Assembly: GCF_946479755.1 (NCBI RefSeq)
Contig: NZ_CAMLHC010000052.1
Span: 1 to 39,827, forward strand
Length of the DNA: 39,827 bases
Source of the DNA: an uncultured Chitinophaga sp.
GTDB lineage: Bacteria > Bacteroidota > Bacteroidia > Chitinophagales > Chitinophagaceae
Direction of reading: 5' to 3'
Part shown: positions 1 to 8,490 of the stretch, in pieces
How the letters are laid out: every line of letters begins with the position of its first letter
Numbering within the stretch: position 1 is the first letter of the stretch
Program-made: the position numbers and the translations under genes
Notes under the pieces: generated by a model
Told to the model about the DNA's origin: nothing
What the model saw: the letters and a program-made list of their open reading frames with translations, nothing else
Databases searched by the model: none

Positions 1-55
1 CTTGCGACCTCCTGCTCCCAAAGCAGGCGCGATAACCGGGCTACGCTACGCCCCG
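1..55 (-). tRNA. tRNA-Pro (anticodon TGG), partial
   Basis: The 5' part of a tRNA-Pro gene on the minus strand; the T-arm and the 3' acceptor strand lie outside the window. The anticodon stem CCTGC/GCAGG encloses a loop with anticodon TGG. All 55 visible bases match the complete tRNA-Pro at 26104-26178, so this is a second copy in the same orientation. The sequences flanking the 5' ends of the two copies differ. Confidence 0.93.
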
Positions 56-141
56 TTCCGACAGGATACCGTTTCCGGCAAATCGGGATGCAAATGTAGG
101 TATAAATTTCACAAAACCAAATTCTTCAAAAAAAAATCCCC

Positions 142-624
142 TCAGGCGTCTTTTCGCAGGCAGGCGACGATAGCGACAATGGTAGCGATGATGCCGGCAT
201 AGGTACGAATGGTATGCCACATGTTCCATGGTGCTGCAAACTGTTCACGGGCGGCATGTAACTGTTCTGCGGAAGCGCCGGACACGGATACTTTCGCGAG
301 CGCGTCGTTCAGCGGCACGTTGCAGACGGAAGTAACGCCCAGTACAAAGATGATGTACAGCGCAGCGGCGATCCATAACAGGCTTCTCCTGCGGCCCTGT
401 TGCTGATAAGCGGCCAGCGGCAGGAAGACGGCGGCCCCGAGGAAAACGAAGATAAACACCGGGTTAACGATCACATCGTTGATAGCCTGCATGGCGGTGA
501 TATACTCCGCATCTTTCAAACGGGCAAAGGCCGGGTTAATGGAGACTTCAAATCCGAAAAATATACCGGTCAGCAGGCCGGTGGTCAGCACTGCGAGTAT
601 GAGTACGATCTGTTTTGCGTTCAT
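142..624 (-). CDS. DUF1772 (anthrone oxygenase-like) membrane protein
   Basis: This 160-residue protein has four predicted membrane helices (about 5-25, 52-73, 82-103 and 140-156). The NVPLND motif after helix 3 and WNMWHTIR just before helix 4 are typical of the DUF1772 family, whose fungal members include anthrone oxygenases. Most bacterial members have no known reaction, so a redox role is inference from the family name only. The ATG at 624 sits directly before helix 1. It lies about 70 bases downstream of the AraC-type gene on the same strand, so the two may be co-transcribed and the regulator may act on it. Length is normal for the family. Confidence 0.8.
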   Translation of the reverse strand: MNAKQIVLILAVLTTGLLTGIFFGFEVSINPAFARLKDAEYITAMQAINDVIVNPVFIFVFLGAAVFLPLAAYQQQGRRRSLLWIAAALYIIFVLGVTSVCNVPLNDALAKVSVSGASAEQLHAAREQFAAPWNMWHTIRTYAGIIATIVAIVACLRKDA

Positions 625-694
625 GGAATAAATGATTTATACCCCAAAGCTAGGGCAGGCAGGATTGTGAAAATTGAACAAAACCGACAAGAGA

Positions 695-1522
695 CTATTT
701 AAGTTTCAGCATTTCCTCCCCCGTTTCATCGAGTAACTTCTGGAACTGATAGGGGGAGCAGCCGGTAAATTCTTTAAAAGAGCGGATAAAATGGGATTGG
801 TCGGCATAATCGTTTTCAAAGGCGATATCTGACAGCTTATTGTAGTCGCTGCTTTTCAGCTGGTGCAGGGAGGCCTGGTACTGGCATATACGGGAAAATA
901 ATTTGGGGGTGATGCCCACCTGCTCTTTAAACCGTCTTTCAAAAGTGCGTTCTGTCAGCTGCAGCTTCTCCTGCAGGTCACGGAGGGAAATGGCGCCGTT
1001 GGCAGCAGTTATCTGCGCCACGGCATAGTCCACCTGCGGATCTGTAGACGCCGCATTGCCGGTGATCCTGTTGTGCAGCCAGACGGAGAGGATGTCCACC
1101 TGCGTGGTGGTGGAACCAGCAGCCGCCAGTTGTTCCGGCAGTTGGTGATGGCCGGGCAGCAAGTGTACGTCCACACAATCGTTGGTCAGTTCACCTGCGT
1201 TGAGGCCGAATACAGATTTCAGGCCGTTAGGCTGAAAAATGACGCCGGTAGCTTTGGCAGCCCCTAACGACGCGAGTTCCACGTTTTTTGTGGTCTGGCC
1301 GTACAGGAACATCTCCGGCAGTTTTTTACTTTCCCGGATAAAAGCGCCAACATCAGGGCGCTGAAAGATCAGGCCCGGACAACCATCCACCAGCGAGCCA
1401 AATGCTTTGGCCAGCGCCTGCGGATCATCGCCTTCCAGCGTCCAGAAATAACGGATGTAAGCCTGCAGGTGCGCAGGCGCCGGAATGAGTTCGTACCGGA
1501 TATGGGTATCTGCGATTTTCAT
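695..1522 (-). CDS. AraC family transcriptional regulator (DUF6597-type N-terminal domain)
   Basis: The last ~95 residues form an AraC double helix-turn-helix: the first HTH covers SLRDLQEKLQLTERTFERRF and the second is near LSDIAFENDYADQSHFIRSF, followed by GCSPYQF. The first ~160 residues resemble the sensor domain called DUF6597 in Bacteroidota AraC proteins. I start at the ATG at 1522 (MKIADTH), giving 275 residues. A GTG at 1561 in the same frame would add 13 residues (MFKLSSFLCNFRE) that do not look like the family start. It is divergent from the Crp/Fnr gene at 1608 and upstream of the DUF1772 gene. The ligand is unknown. Confidence 0.85.
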   Translation of the reverse strand: MKIADTHIRYELIPAPAHLQAYIRYFWTLEGDDPQALAKAFGSLVDGCPGLIFQRPDVGAFIRESKKLPEMFLYGQTTKNVELASLGAAKATGVIFQPNGLKSVFGLNAGELTNDCVDVHLLPGHHQLPEQLAAAGSTTTQVDILSVWLHNRITGNAASTDPQVDYAVAQITAANGAISLRDLQEKLQLTERTFERRFKEQVGITPKLFSRICQYQASLHQLKSSDYNKLSDIAFENDYADQSHFIRSFKEFTGCSPYQFQKLLDETGEEMLKLK

Positions 1523-1607
1523 CTCCCTAAAATTACACAAAAAGGAGGATAGCTTAAACACACCGGAAAATTATCTGTAAACGTGATAACATCCTTAACT
1601 TTAAGGC

Positions 1608-2195
1608 ATGCATCAACAGGTTATTCAGGCTATCGAAAACATCATACCACTGGAAGCGGATGAAAAGACTTTTATCACTTCACTTTTTAAGTTCAAAAAA
1701 TACAACAAACAGGATTATTTTCTGCGGGAAGGCCAGGTGTGCAGAGCGGTAGGCTTTATCAACAGCGGGCTCGTACGTTACTATGCCACCGACGCCAACG
1801 GAGAAGAACAGCTATACGATTTCGGTAAAGAAAATGACTTCATGTGCAACTACAGCAGCTTCCTGGACCATTCCCCTTCGGCCAGCAATATCCAGTTTAT
1901 GGAAGACAGCGAAGTGCTCTCTATTTCTTACGAGGACCTGCAACGGCTATACGCCGGCATAAAACAGGGCGAACGTTTCGGCCGTCTTGTATGTGAACAG
2001 CTCTACGTATATGCCATCAGAAAAATAGCTTCTCTCTACGCGGATTCGCCCGAGCAACGGTACCTGCAGTTCCTGGCAGACTATCCCGGCCTGCAGCAAC
2101 GCATCCCGCAATACTACGTTTCCTCTTTTGTAGGGGTAAAACCGCCGTCACTGAGCCGCATCCGCAAGAGAATGGCCTCCCGGCAGATTTATTAA
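1608..2195 (+). CDS. Crp/Fnr family transcriptional regulator
   Basis: This 195-residue protein has a cyclic-nucleotide-binding-type beta-roll at about 20-120 (YFLREGQVCRAVGFINSGLVRYY) and a C-terminal winged helix (YYVSSFVGVKPPSLSRIRKR). It belongs to the Bacteroidota group of short Crp-like proteins that usually lack the full cAMP-contact set and whose effector is unknown. It stands divergent from the AraC regulator (85 bases between the two chosen starts) and just upstream of two small membrane protein genes, which it may control. A second, related Crp-like protein is encoded at 16433-17026; both share the DYLLREG-type segment. Confidence 0.88.
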   Translation: MHQQVIQAIENIIPLEADEKTFITSLFKFKKYNKQDYFLREGQVCRAVGFINSGLVRYYATDANGEEQLYDFGKENDFMCNYSSFLDHSPSASNIQFMEDSEVLSISYEDLQRLYAGIKQGERFGRLVCEQLYVYAIRKIASLYADSPEQRYLQFLADYPGLQQRIPQYYVSSFVGVKPPSLSRIRKRMASRQIY

Positions 2196-2227
2196 CCCAG
2201 GTGAACGGACAGGTTTCAGCGTCGTCA

Positions 2228-2235
2228 TAGCTTTG
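2228..2235 (+). promoter_or_regulatory. Bacteroidota -7 promoter element (TAGCTTTG)
   Basis: TAGCTTTG fits the TAnnTTTG consensus of the housekeeping sigma factor of Bacteroidota and lies 25 bases before the ATG at 2260. No good -33 TTG box is visible at the expected spacing, so the assignment is tentative. Confidence 0.45.
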
Positions 2236-2259
2236 TTTCATCATTCAAAAACAAAGCAT

Positions 2260-2640
2260 ATGAAACAGCTATTTTATTACCTCACCCTGCTCACCGGCCT
2301 GCTTTTAGTCTTTATCGGCGCCCGTTTCCTGCTGCTGCCGATGCCGGCTGAAACCGCCTTTGGCATTCACACCGCCACCGGCGGCGATTATTCCTTCCAT
2401 TACATCAAGGGCATCCGTGACCTCTTTACCGGCGCTATCATCGTGATCCTTTTACTGGCGCGGGAACTCCGGGCAGCCGGCTTCCTGCTGCTCGCCGGCA
2501 GCATTATCCCCATGGTGGATTTCTCCATCGTGATGAGCCACGCGGATTATGAAACGGCCCGCCTGTACCCACATGCCATCGCAGTAGTACTCTGCCTGGT
2601 ACTGGGCTTCCACTATATCCGTACGACCGCTAAATCCTGA
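2260..2640 (+). CDS. DUF4267 small membrane protein
   Basis: 126 residues with about four hydrophobic helices. The segments LLTGLLLVFIGARFLLLPMPAE, near the start, and YIKGIRDLFTGAIIVILLL fit DUF4267, a family of small integral membrane proteins without known function. The ATG at 2260 is preferred to a TTG at 2233 because the extra nine residues (MFHHSKTKH) overlap a promoter-like element. The next gene begins three bases after the stop, so the two form an operon. The Crp/Fnr gene lies just upstream. Confidence 0.78.
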   Translation: MKQLFYYLTLLTGLLLVFIGARFLLLPMPAETAFGIHTATGGDYSFHYIKGIRDLFTGAIIVILLLARELRAAGFLLLAGSIIPMVDFSIVMSHADYETARLYPHAIAVVLCLVLGFHYIRTTAKS

Positions 2641-2643
2641 TCC

Positions 2644-2973
2644 ATGCTGCTTTTCAATATCCTGCTGTTAATACACTTCGGCGCTTTCGCCGGCTACCTC
2701 TTCATCCTGGCCTCTTTATGGAAAGATGTCACCGTGCCACGGGATAAAACAGGATTGATACTGGGTATCATTATCCTGCTCACCGGTATCGCGCTTGCCG
2801 CGCTGAAATACCCGGCCATCAACTATTACAAAGTAATCCCCAAGCTGCTGATATTCGGGGTGATCACGGTGCTGAATGTCCGCTTTGCCGACAAGCCCTT
2901 TACACGGCCGGCCTATTACTGGCTGACAGGCCTCACCCTGCTGGCAGCACTGATTGCTGTTGTCAGGATGTAA
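2644..2973 (+). CDS. Small hydrophobic membrane protein of unknown function
   Basis: 109 residues with four apparent membrane segments: 2-24, 36-55, 65-80 and 90-107. The first is preceded by no charged tail, so the N-terminus probably acts as a signal anchor. The start is an ATG three bases after the stop of the DUF4267 gene, so translation is probably coupled and the two proteins may act together in the membrane. I do not recognise a named family with confidence. About 150 bases separate it from the large permease gene downstream. Confidence 0.7.
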   Translation: MLLFNILLLIHFGAFAGYLFILASLWKDVTVPRDKTGLILGIIILLTGIALAALKYPAINYYKVIPKLLIFGVITVLNVRFADKPFTRPAYYWLTGLTLLAALIAVVRM

Positions 2974-3126
2974 ATGCCGGTAAAACATCGTATCTATGTA
3001 AAACCGGACATACCACTGTATCAAAACCGGACGTACTGCTGTTTTCATCGCTCTGTAACTACCTGACAATCAACAGAACGGTAAAATGGCACCATCCTAG
3101 TGGCTGCACGGTCTAAACTTTCCATC

Positions 3127-5517
3127 ATGCTTCGGAGTCACTTCAGGATCGCCACCAGGAATCTGTGGAAACACAAGGGTTTTTCCATTATCAATATCGC
3201 CGGGCTCACACTGGGCATCGCCTGCAGCCTGTTGATTTTCCTGTGGGTGCAGGACGAAAGGAGCGTGGATGCTTTCCATGCCAACAGCACACAGATCTAC
3301 AGCGTATACAAAAGACTATACCACGAAGGCTCCATAGATGGCAGCTACCCGACGCCCGGCCTGCTGGCGGAAGAACTGAAGCGCACCATGCCGGAAATAG
3401 AAAAAGCTTCCGGCCTGGGATGGTCCAGCACCAAAGCTTTTGCCTCCGGCGATAAAATACAGCGGGAAGAAGGACGGGCTGCCGGCGCCGATTTCTTTGA
3501 GATATTCAGCTACCCTTTGCTGGAAGGCACTGCCCGCGAAGCGCTGAGCGCACCGGAAAATATTGCCATCTCCCGGAAAATGGCCACCGCTTTCTTCGGC
3601 AGCCCGGGGAAAGCCATGCATAAAACGATCCGGTATGACAACCGTATAGACTTTACCGTGAGCGCGGTATTTGAAGACCTGCCTGCGAATGCATCGCAGC
3701 GATTCGATTTCCTGCTCAACTGGGAGGCCATGAAAAAAGAAAACAGCTGGCTGCTCGACTGGGGCAACAATGGCCCGGAGACCATCGTCATGCTGCGCCC
3801 GGGCACCAATGCCGCGCTGCTGGAGCAGAAAATCGTCGGTTTCCTGCGCACCTATAACCGCCAGAACCCCAGCTACCATGCTGAACTGGGCCTCCAGCGC
3901 TATGACGAACGTTATCTGCACTCCCGGTTTGAAAATGGAAAAATCAGCGGCGGCCGCATCACCTATGTCAAACTGTTTAGCCTGGTGGCGGTGTTTATCC
4001 TGCTGATCGCCTGCATCAATTTTATGAACCTGACCACCGCCCGCTCGGCCAACCGGCTAAAGGAGATAGGCGTACGCAAAGCGATGGGCGCCGTGCGCGG
4101 CCAACTGGTCCGCCAGTTCATCGGAGAAGCGGTATTGATCGCTTTTCTGGCGGGCATACTGGCATTACTGCTGGTGATACTCGTACTACCGGCGTTCAAT
4201 CAGCTGACCAGCAAAGTCATTGTATTACCGCTGCAGCAGCCGCTTTTCTGGGCCTCTCTCACCGGACTGACGCTGTTCACCGGCGTTATTGCCGGCAGCT
4301 ACCCGGCCCTGTTCCTGTCGTCCTTTAATCCTGTAAAAGTGCTGAAGGGCCAGTTGCAGCAAAAAGGGAGCAGCCTATGGCTGAGAAAGGGACTGGTCAC
4401 CTTTCAGTTTACCCTGTCTATCGTCCTGATCATCTCTACCATCCTGGTGTCCCGTCAGATACATTTCATACAGGCCGCTAACCTGGGATATGACCGGGAG
4501 AACCTGGTGTACATTCCGGTAGAAGGCGATCTGGCCGCTCAGAAAACAGTGTTCAAACAGGAGGCGCTTCAGCTACCCGGCGTAATGGCTGTCAGCCAGA
4601 TGCTGGGCAGCCCCACCGATCTGAGTCTTCAGACCAACGGTGTTGACTGGGAAGGCCGTGACCCTAATGTCAAATCCTATTTCAACCACTCCACCGTAGG
4701 GTATGATTTTGTGAAGACCATGCATTTGCAATTGACGGCTGGTAGGGATTTCTCCCGGGAATTTGCCACCGATTCCGTGGGTTATGTGCTGAATGAAACC
4801 GCTGCCAAAAAAATCGGGTTTAAAGAGCCGGTCGGACAGCAGCTCAGTTTCTGGGGTAAAAAAGGACAGATCGTCGGTGTGGTCAAAGACTTCCATTTCC
4901 AGTCGCTGCACAAGCAGATAGAACCGCTGATCCTACGGCTGGACAACAGCCGCGCCAGCGGTATCTTCGGCTCTTTCCAGGCGGGCAGCTTCCTGGTGCG
5001 GATACAACCGGGGAAAACGCGGCAGGCATTGAGCGCGCTGGAGCAATTGCATCAACAGCTAAATCCAAGGTATCCGTTCAGTTACCAGTTTTCCGACCTT
5101 GAATATGACCGGCTGTATAAAAGTGAGCAGGTAATTGGACGGTTGTCCGTTATCTTCGCAGTGCTGGCAATTTTTATTTCCTGCCTGGGATTACTGGGGT
5201 TGTCTGTTTTCACCGCAGAACAGAAAACCAAAGAAATCAGTATCCGGAAAGTACTGGGCGCCAGCAGTCTTTCCCTGTTCCGCGTCCTGTCGGCCGATTT
5301 CATGTCGCTGGTAGGTATTGCTTTCCTGATTGCCGTGCCCCTGGCCTGGTACGCCATGCATCAGTGGTTACAGCAATTTGCCTATAAGACCAGCATCAGC
5401 TGGTGGACGTTTGCACTGTCGGGCCTGCTGGCCGTGATGATTGCCCTTGGCACCGTGAGTATTCAGGCAATCCGCACCATCAACATCAATCTTATCAAAA
5501 GCCTGAGAGGCGAGTAA
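3127..5517 (+). CDS. FtsX-like ABC transporter permease (MacB-type, two periplasmic core domains)
   Basis: About 796 residues with the standard architecture of large Bacteroidota FtsX permeases. The N-terminal SHFRIATRNLWKHKGFSIIN leads into the first helix, followed by a MacB-type periplasmic domain (about 45-275) and an FtsX core (about 285-410, with TTARSANRLKEIGVRKAMGA). A second helix and periplasmic domain (about 425-640) are followed by a second FtsX core with EQKTKEISIRKVLGASSLSLFRVL. I prefer the ATG at 3127 to a GTG at 3100 because family members begin near this motif. Such proteins usually work with a separate LolD/MacB-type ATPase; none is adjacent, so the partner would act from elsewhere. 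A strong terminator follows. The substrate is unknown; relatives export peptides or sense envelope stress. Confidence 0.92.
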   Translation: MLRSHFRIATRNLWKHKGFSIINIAGLTLGIACSLLIFLWVQDERSVDAFHANSTQIYSVYKRLYHEGSIDGSYPTPGLLAEELKRTMPEIEKASGLGWSSTKAFASGDKIQREEGRAAGADFFEIFSYPLLEGTAREALSAPENIAISRKMATAFFGSPGKAMHKTIRYDNRIDFTVSAVFEDLPANASQRFDFLLNWEAMKKENSWLLDWGNNGPETIVMLRPGTNAALLEQKIVGFLRTYNRQNPSYHAELGLQRYDERYLHSRFENGKISGGRITYVKLFSLVAVFILLIACINFMNLTTARSANRLKEIGVRKAMGAVRGQLVRQFIGEAVLIAFLAGILALLLVILVLPAFNQLTSKVIVLPLQQPLFWASLTGLTLFTGVIAGSYPALFLSSFNPVKVLKGQLQQKGSSLWLRKGLVTFQFTLSIVLIISTILVSRQIHFIQAANLGYDRENLVYIPVEGDLAAQKTVFKQEALQLPGVMAVSQMLGSPTDLSLQTNGVDWEGRDPNVKSYFNHSTVGYDFVKTMHLQLTAGRDFSREFATDSVGYVLNETAAKKIGFKEPVGQQLSFWGKKGQIVGVVKDFHFQSLHKQIEPLILRLDNSRASGIFGSFQAGSFLVRIQPGKTRQALSALEQLHQQLNPRYPFSYQFSDLEYDRLYKSEQVIGRLSVIFAVLAIFISCLGLLGLSVFTAEQKTKEISIRKVLGASSLSLFRVLSADFMSLVGIAFLIAVPLAWYAMHQWLQQFAYKTSISWWTFALSGLLAVMIALGTVSIQAIRTININLIKSLRGE

Positions 5518-5567
5518 AAATATTGCGTTAAAAAGCGAACGCAGGTATGTTAGAAGTATTATACAGC

Positions 5568-5597
5568 AGGGTGTCTTTTACAGGCGCCCTTTTTTTA
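5568..5597 (+). terminator. Rho-independent terminator of the FtsX permease gene
   Basis: An 8-bp stem (5568-5575 with 5583-5590, two G-T pairs) is followed by seven T on the plus strand. Confidence 0.75.
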
Positions 5598-5635
5598 TGA
5601 TGACATATTCCTTCAGCAGTTCAGGACATCAGAGA

Positions 5636-5677
5636 ATAATAAAAAAGGCCGGCGCACTATAAATAGCGCCGGCCTTT
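5636..5677 (-). terminator. Rho-independent terminator of the PD40 lipoprotein gene
   Basis: A perfect 12-bp stem (5644-5655 with 5666-5677) lies just past the stop of the minus-strand gene at 5695; on the minus strand it runs into a T tract interrupted by A. Confidence 0.8.
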
Positions 5678-5694
5678 CAGTATATCCTGCAGCG

Positions 5695-6105
5695 TTAGTT
5701 AACGTTACCTAATATGGTATTACCACTACCTGCCGGCATATCATACAGCTTCGTCAGATTTCCGCCATCAATATCACAGGAATACAGATCTTCCTTATAA
5801 GTTTCGTTAGCCCCTGATGATACGATGAAGAAAAGTTTTCTGCCATCCGGTGAAAGGCGCACTTCATCATTGATGGACTGGCCTGCGCTCAGCACAACAT
5901 TCACCTTTACTTTTCCGGTGCCGTCATAGTTCATTGTCCATATCTCAGTACCTGCGTTATGACGGTATTGTAAGAACACCACTTTGTTGTTCAACGGTTT
6001 CACAGGCGTTTCCGCCTCTGCGGATTTTTTACAACTGATCTGGAACATCAGCATGGAAGCTGAAAACATTAACAGCGCGAAAGAACCAAGGATGAGCTTT
6101 TTCAT
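5695..6105 (-). CDS. Small lipoprotein with TolB/PD40-like beta-propeller repeats
   Basis: 136 residues. A signal sequence ends in a lipobox (FQIS) with the lipidated Cys at 25, followed by KK. The mature part carries two repeat units of the PD40/TolB type: VVFLQYRHNAGTEIWTMNYDGTG and RLSPDGRKLFFIVSS..EDLYSCDIDGGN. A full TolB-like propeller has about six blades, so this protein holds only a partial propeller; it may oligomerise, or be a shortened paralogue. The gene has its own terminator and stands alone, with AT-rich upstream DNA. Role unknown; the fold suggests binding of a partner at the envelope. Confidence 0.72.
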   Translation of the reverse strand: MKKLILGSFALLMFSASMLMFQISCKKSAEAETPVKPLNNKVVFLQYRHNAGTEIWTMNYDGTGKVKVNVVLSAGQSINDEVRLSPDGRKLFFIVSSGANETYKEDLYSCDIDGGNLTKLYDMPAGSGNTILGNVN

Positions 6106-6247
6106 ATTCGAAGATTACATTTAGGTTGAACACACAATATATATAATGGAAATTTTACATTATAAAATATTTTAAATCAACTTCTCGTGTAATCCTTTTA
6201 CGATTTTTCTGTAAAAATTGTAAGTTCGTTGAAACAGCATTCCCAAG

Positions 6248-6742
6248 ATGGAGACATTGCAAACCGAACGGCTATTCATACAACCCATCACGACTCATGA
6301 AGCTGCCTTTATTTTTGTACTGGTGAATACCCCTGCCTGGAAACAGTTTATCGGCGACCGGCACGTACATCATATCGACGATGCCATTGGTTACATACAA
6401 CGGGTGATCGATAATCCAGACACGGATTTCCGGGTGGTATGCCGGCAACACGACCAGCAGCCGCTAGGCATTGTTACCGTCATCAAGCGGGCCTACCTGC
6501 CGCATCATGATATCGGCTTCGCCTTCCTGCCCGAGCATGCCAGCCAGGGTTACGCCTTTGAAGCTGCATCTGCCCTGCTGGAAGAGCTAAAAAAAGAAAA
6601 GACGCACACCCATATCCTGGCAACCACACTGCCGGACAACAAACGCTCTATCCACTTACTTGAAAAGCTGGGACTTCATTACAGCGAAACAATTCAGTAC
6701 AACGGCGAAGAACTGCTGTTGTTTGAAAAGTTGCTGGCGTAA
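6248..6742 (+). CDS. GNAT family N-acetyltransferase (RimJ/RimL-like)
   Basis: 164 residues with the acetyltransferase_3 pattern: ETLQTERLFIQPIT at the N-terminus, a beta-4-like strand (HDIGFAFLPEHASQGYAFEAA) in which the acetyl-CoA loop Q/RxxGxG/A appears as SQGYA, and a C-terminal NKRSIHLLEKLGL helix, which is conserved in the RimJ/RimL group. These enzymes transfer acetyl from acetyl-CoA to amino groups of proteins or small molecules; the substrate here cannot be read. The SDR gene follows after 33 bases on the same strand, so co-transcription is likely. Confidence 0.87.
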   Translation: METLQTERLFIQPITTHEAAFIFVLVNTPAWKQFIGDRHVHHIDDAIGYIQRVIDNPDTDFRVVCRQHDQQPLGIVTVIKRAYLPHHDIGFAFLPEHASQGYAFEAASALLEELKKEKTHTHILATTLPDNKRSIHLLEKLGLHYSETIQYNGEELLLFEKLLA

Positions 6743-6775
6743 GTATATTCATCACATTGTAAATCTTCAACGCAC

Positions 6776-7594
6776 ATGCTACTCAGGAACAAAAATGCTG
6801 TTATTTATGGCGCTGGCGGCTCATTGGGCGGCGCTGTAGCAGCAGCGCTGGCGCAGGCCGGCGCGCGTGTATTTTTGACCGGCCACCGGCTGGCTTCTGT
6901 GCAACAAACAGCAGACAGGATAAAAGCCGCCGGCGGGCAAGCGGAAGCGGCCGAAGTAGACGCCTTCGATGAAAAGGCCGTCACCCAACATCTCGCTGCC
7001 GTACAACAACAGTACGGTACGGTAGACATCTCCTTCAACGCCGCTGGTGTAGATGTTATCCAGGATGTGCCACTCATCGAGCTTTCGGTAGATGATTACG
7101 TTACTCCTGTAACCCGCTTTCTGCAAACCCGCTTCCTCACGGCCAAAGCAGCCGGACAGCTCATGAAAGCACAGGGGTCCGGCGTCATCCTTTTCCTGAC
7201 CGCCACACCTGGCGGGATCGGCTACCCGCTTACCGGCGGATTTGCCGCCGCCTGTTGCGCTATCGAAAGCCTCTCCAGGAACCTCGCTTCCGAACTGGGC
7301 ATCTATGGCGTCCGTGTGGTGACCATCCGCTCCGGCGGCTCTCCCGACTCTAACGTGTTCAAATCAGCCATGGAACAGTATCCTGAACTGGTGAAAGACG
7401 CACTCACCAAAATGGAAGCCGACACCATGCTGAAACAGCTGCCCCTGATGGAAGACATCGCACAAACGGCCGTATTCCTGGCGTCCGGCATGGCCGGTAA
7501 AATCACCGGCGTTACCATAGACGTGACCGCCGGCACCACCGCCGCACTGAACTACAGGGTGTCCCACCAGCAAGCTGCTTCATCCGAAAACTAA
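6776..7594 (+). CDS. SDR family protein lacking the YxxxK catalytic motif
   Basis: 272 residues with a clear short-chain dehydrogenase Rossmann fold: YGAGGSLGG near residue 11 (cofactor loop), FNAAG in place of NNAG, and helix SLSRNLASELGIYGVRVVTI. The active site is changed. The position of the catalytic Tyr is Phe156 and that of Lys is Cys160 (GGFAAACCA), and the usual Ser near 143 is Ala, with Thr on both sides. Standard SDR chemistry is therefore unlikely with these residues. Cofactor binding may be kept, so a regulatory or non-canonical role is possible. Related atypical SDRs with FxxxC-type sites occur in other bacteria. It follows the GNAT gene. Confidence 0.85.
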   Translation: MLLRNKNAVIYGAGGSLGGAVAAALAQAGARVFLTGHRLASVQQTADRIKAAGGQAEAAEVDAFDEKAVTQHLAAVQQQYGTVDISFNAAGVDVIQDVPLIELSVDDYVTPVTRFLQTRFLTAKAAGQLMKAQGSGVILFLTATPGGIGYPLTGGFAAACCAIESLSRNLASELGIYGVRVVTIRSGGSPDSNVFKSAMEQYPELVKDALTKMEADTMLKQLPLMEDIAQTAVFLASGMAGKITGVTIDVTAGTTAALNYRVSHQQAASSEN

Positions 7595-7621
7595 ATAAAA
7601 AAGGCAGCCTATGGCTGCCTT
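7595..7621 (-). terminator. Terminator between convergent genes
   Basis: A perfect 9-bp stem (7601-7609 with 7613-7621) has a 3-base loop. The T-rich tail is on the minus strand, so it mainly serves the nucleotidyltransferase unit, but it may also stop readthrough from the SDR gene. Confidence 0.75.
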
Positions 7622-7630
7622 CCCTTTCAG

Positions 7631-8488
7631 TTACATCTGATATAATGGCTTGTAAAGTCCGTCTGACAACGCCACCACTTCCCGGTGCAGCGCCTTCAGG
7701 CGCTCCACATTTTCTGCGATCGTTGCTTTGGATACGCAAAGGATCGCTTCTGTTTTCTCCTGCAGGTCAACCGGCAGTTTAGCGGCATGCTGCAATTGCG
7801 CCATCACTCTTTTATCGCCCAGCGGATAACGTTCATTGATCGCAAACAATGCCGCCATTATATTTTTCACCGCGCGGGCCAGGCAGCCGACCGTGTTATA
7901 CACATCCTGCTTCTCCGCAAAGCCGGCAGTTTGCCAGAGGGTGAAATCAGCCGACCACAGCGATTCGCGGATGATCGTTTCCTTCAATGCCGGAGGATAT
8001 ACCGATACCGTTTCTTTCCATGCCGCCAATGTGCCGGCAGGGTCGTACAATGGCCGGCAGATGCTCACTTCCGCCAGGTAAATAACGGAAGAAAAACCGT
8101 AAGGCGGTTGCTGTTCAAAATGATTTTCCCATACGCCCTGCTGTGCCTTGTCAATGGTTTCCTGCACCTGCTGTATGTTCCGGTATAAAAAATCCATCTT
8201 ACCGGCTGCCGTCATCATCCACGCCCCGCCATTCACCCAAGGGCCCCATTCGTAGAAGCCGGTCACCGTAGCGGGACTCACAGCATACTGCGCTACCACA
8301 CTCCTGATATCTTCTATGCGGAACGGCTTGTTTGCATGATAGTAGATCCCGATATCCAGGTCAGACTGGTCCGATGCCATACCTGCGGCGTAAGAACCGC
8401 CCAGCACAATGGCTGCCACGCCTTCCACCTGCTGCAGGTCGTTAGCAATCTGCGTTAATAGCTGTTGTTTATTTTCCGGTAAATGCAT
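7631..8488 (-). CDS. Nucleotidyltransferase-domain protein (minor NTase fold)
   Basis: 285 residues. The N-terminal domain shows the nucleotidyltransferase signature: GGSYAAG at 30-36 followed by SDLDIGIY with Asp43 and Asp45 as metal ligands. The remaining ~170 residues are largely helical and resemble the C-terminal part of DUF4037-like or aminoglycoside adenylyltransferase-like proteins. The family moves a nucleotide onto a small molecule or protein; the acceptor is not evident. Its ATG begins two bases after the stop of the upstream gene at 8491, so the pair forms an operon and may be translationally coupled. It is not closely similar to the second nucleotidyltransferase at 24985. Confidence 0.82.
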   Translation of the reverse strand: MHLPENKQQLLTQIANDLQQVEGVAAIVLGGSYAAGMASDQSDLDIGIYYHANKPFRIEDIRSVVAQYAVSPATVTGFYEWGPWVNGGAWMMTAAGKMDFLYRNIQQVQETIDKAQQGVWENHFEQQPPYGFSSVIYLAEVSICRPLYDPAGTLAAWKETVSVYPPALKETIIRESLWSADFTLWQTAGFAEKQDVYNTVGCLARAVKNIMAALFAINERYPLGDKRVMAQLQHAAKLPVDLQEKTEAILCVSKATIAENVERLKALHREVVALSDGLYKPLYQM

Positions 8489-8490
8489 GA

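Noticed and set aside
3100..3126. GTG start for the FtsX permease
   Set aside because: The extra nine residues do not match family starts and lie in a promoter-like region; ATG at 3127 is better.
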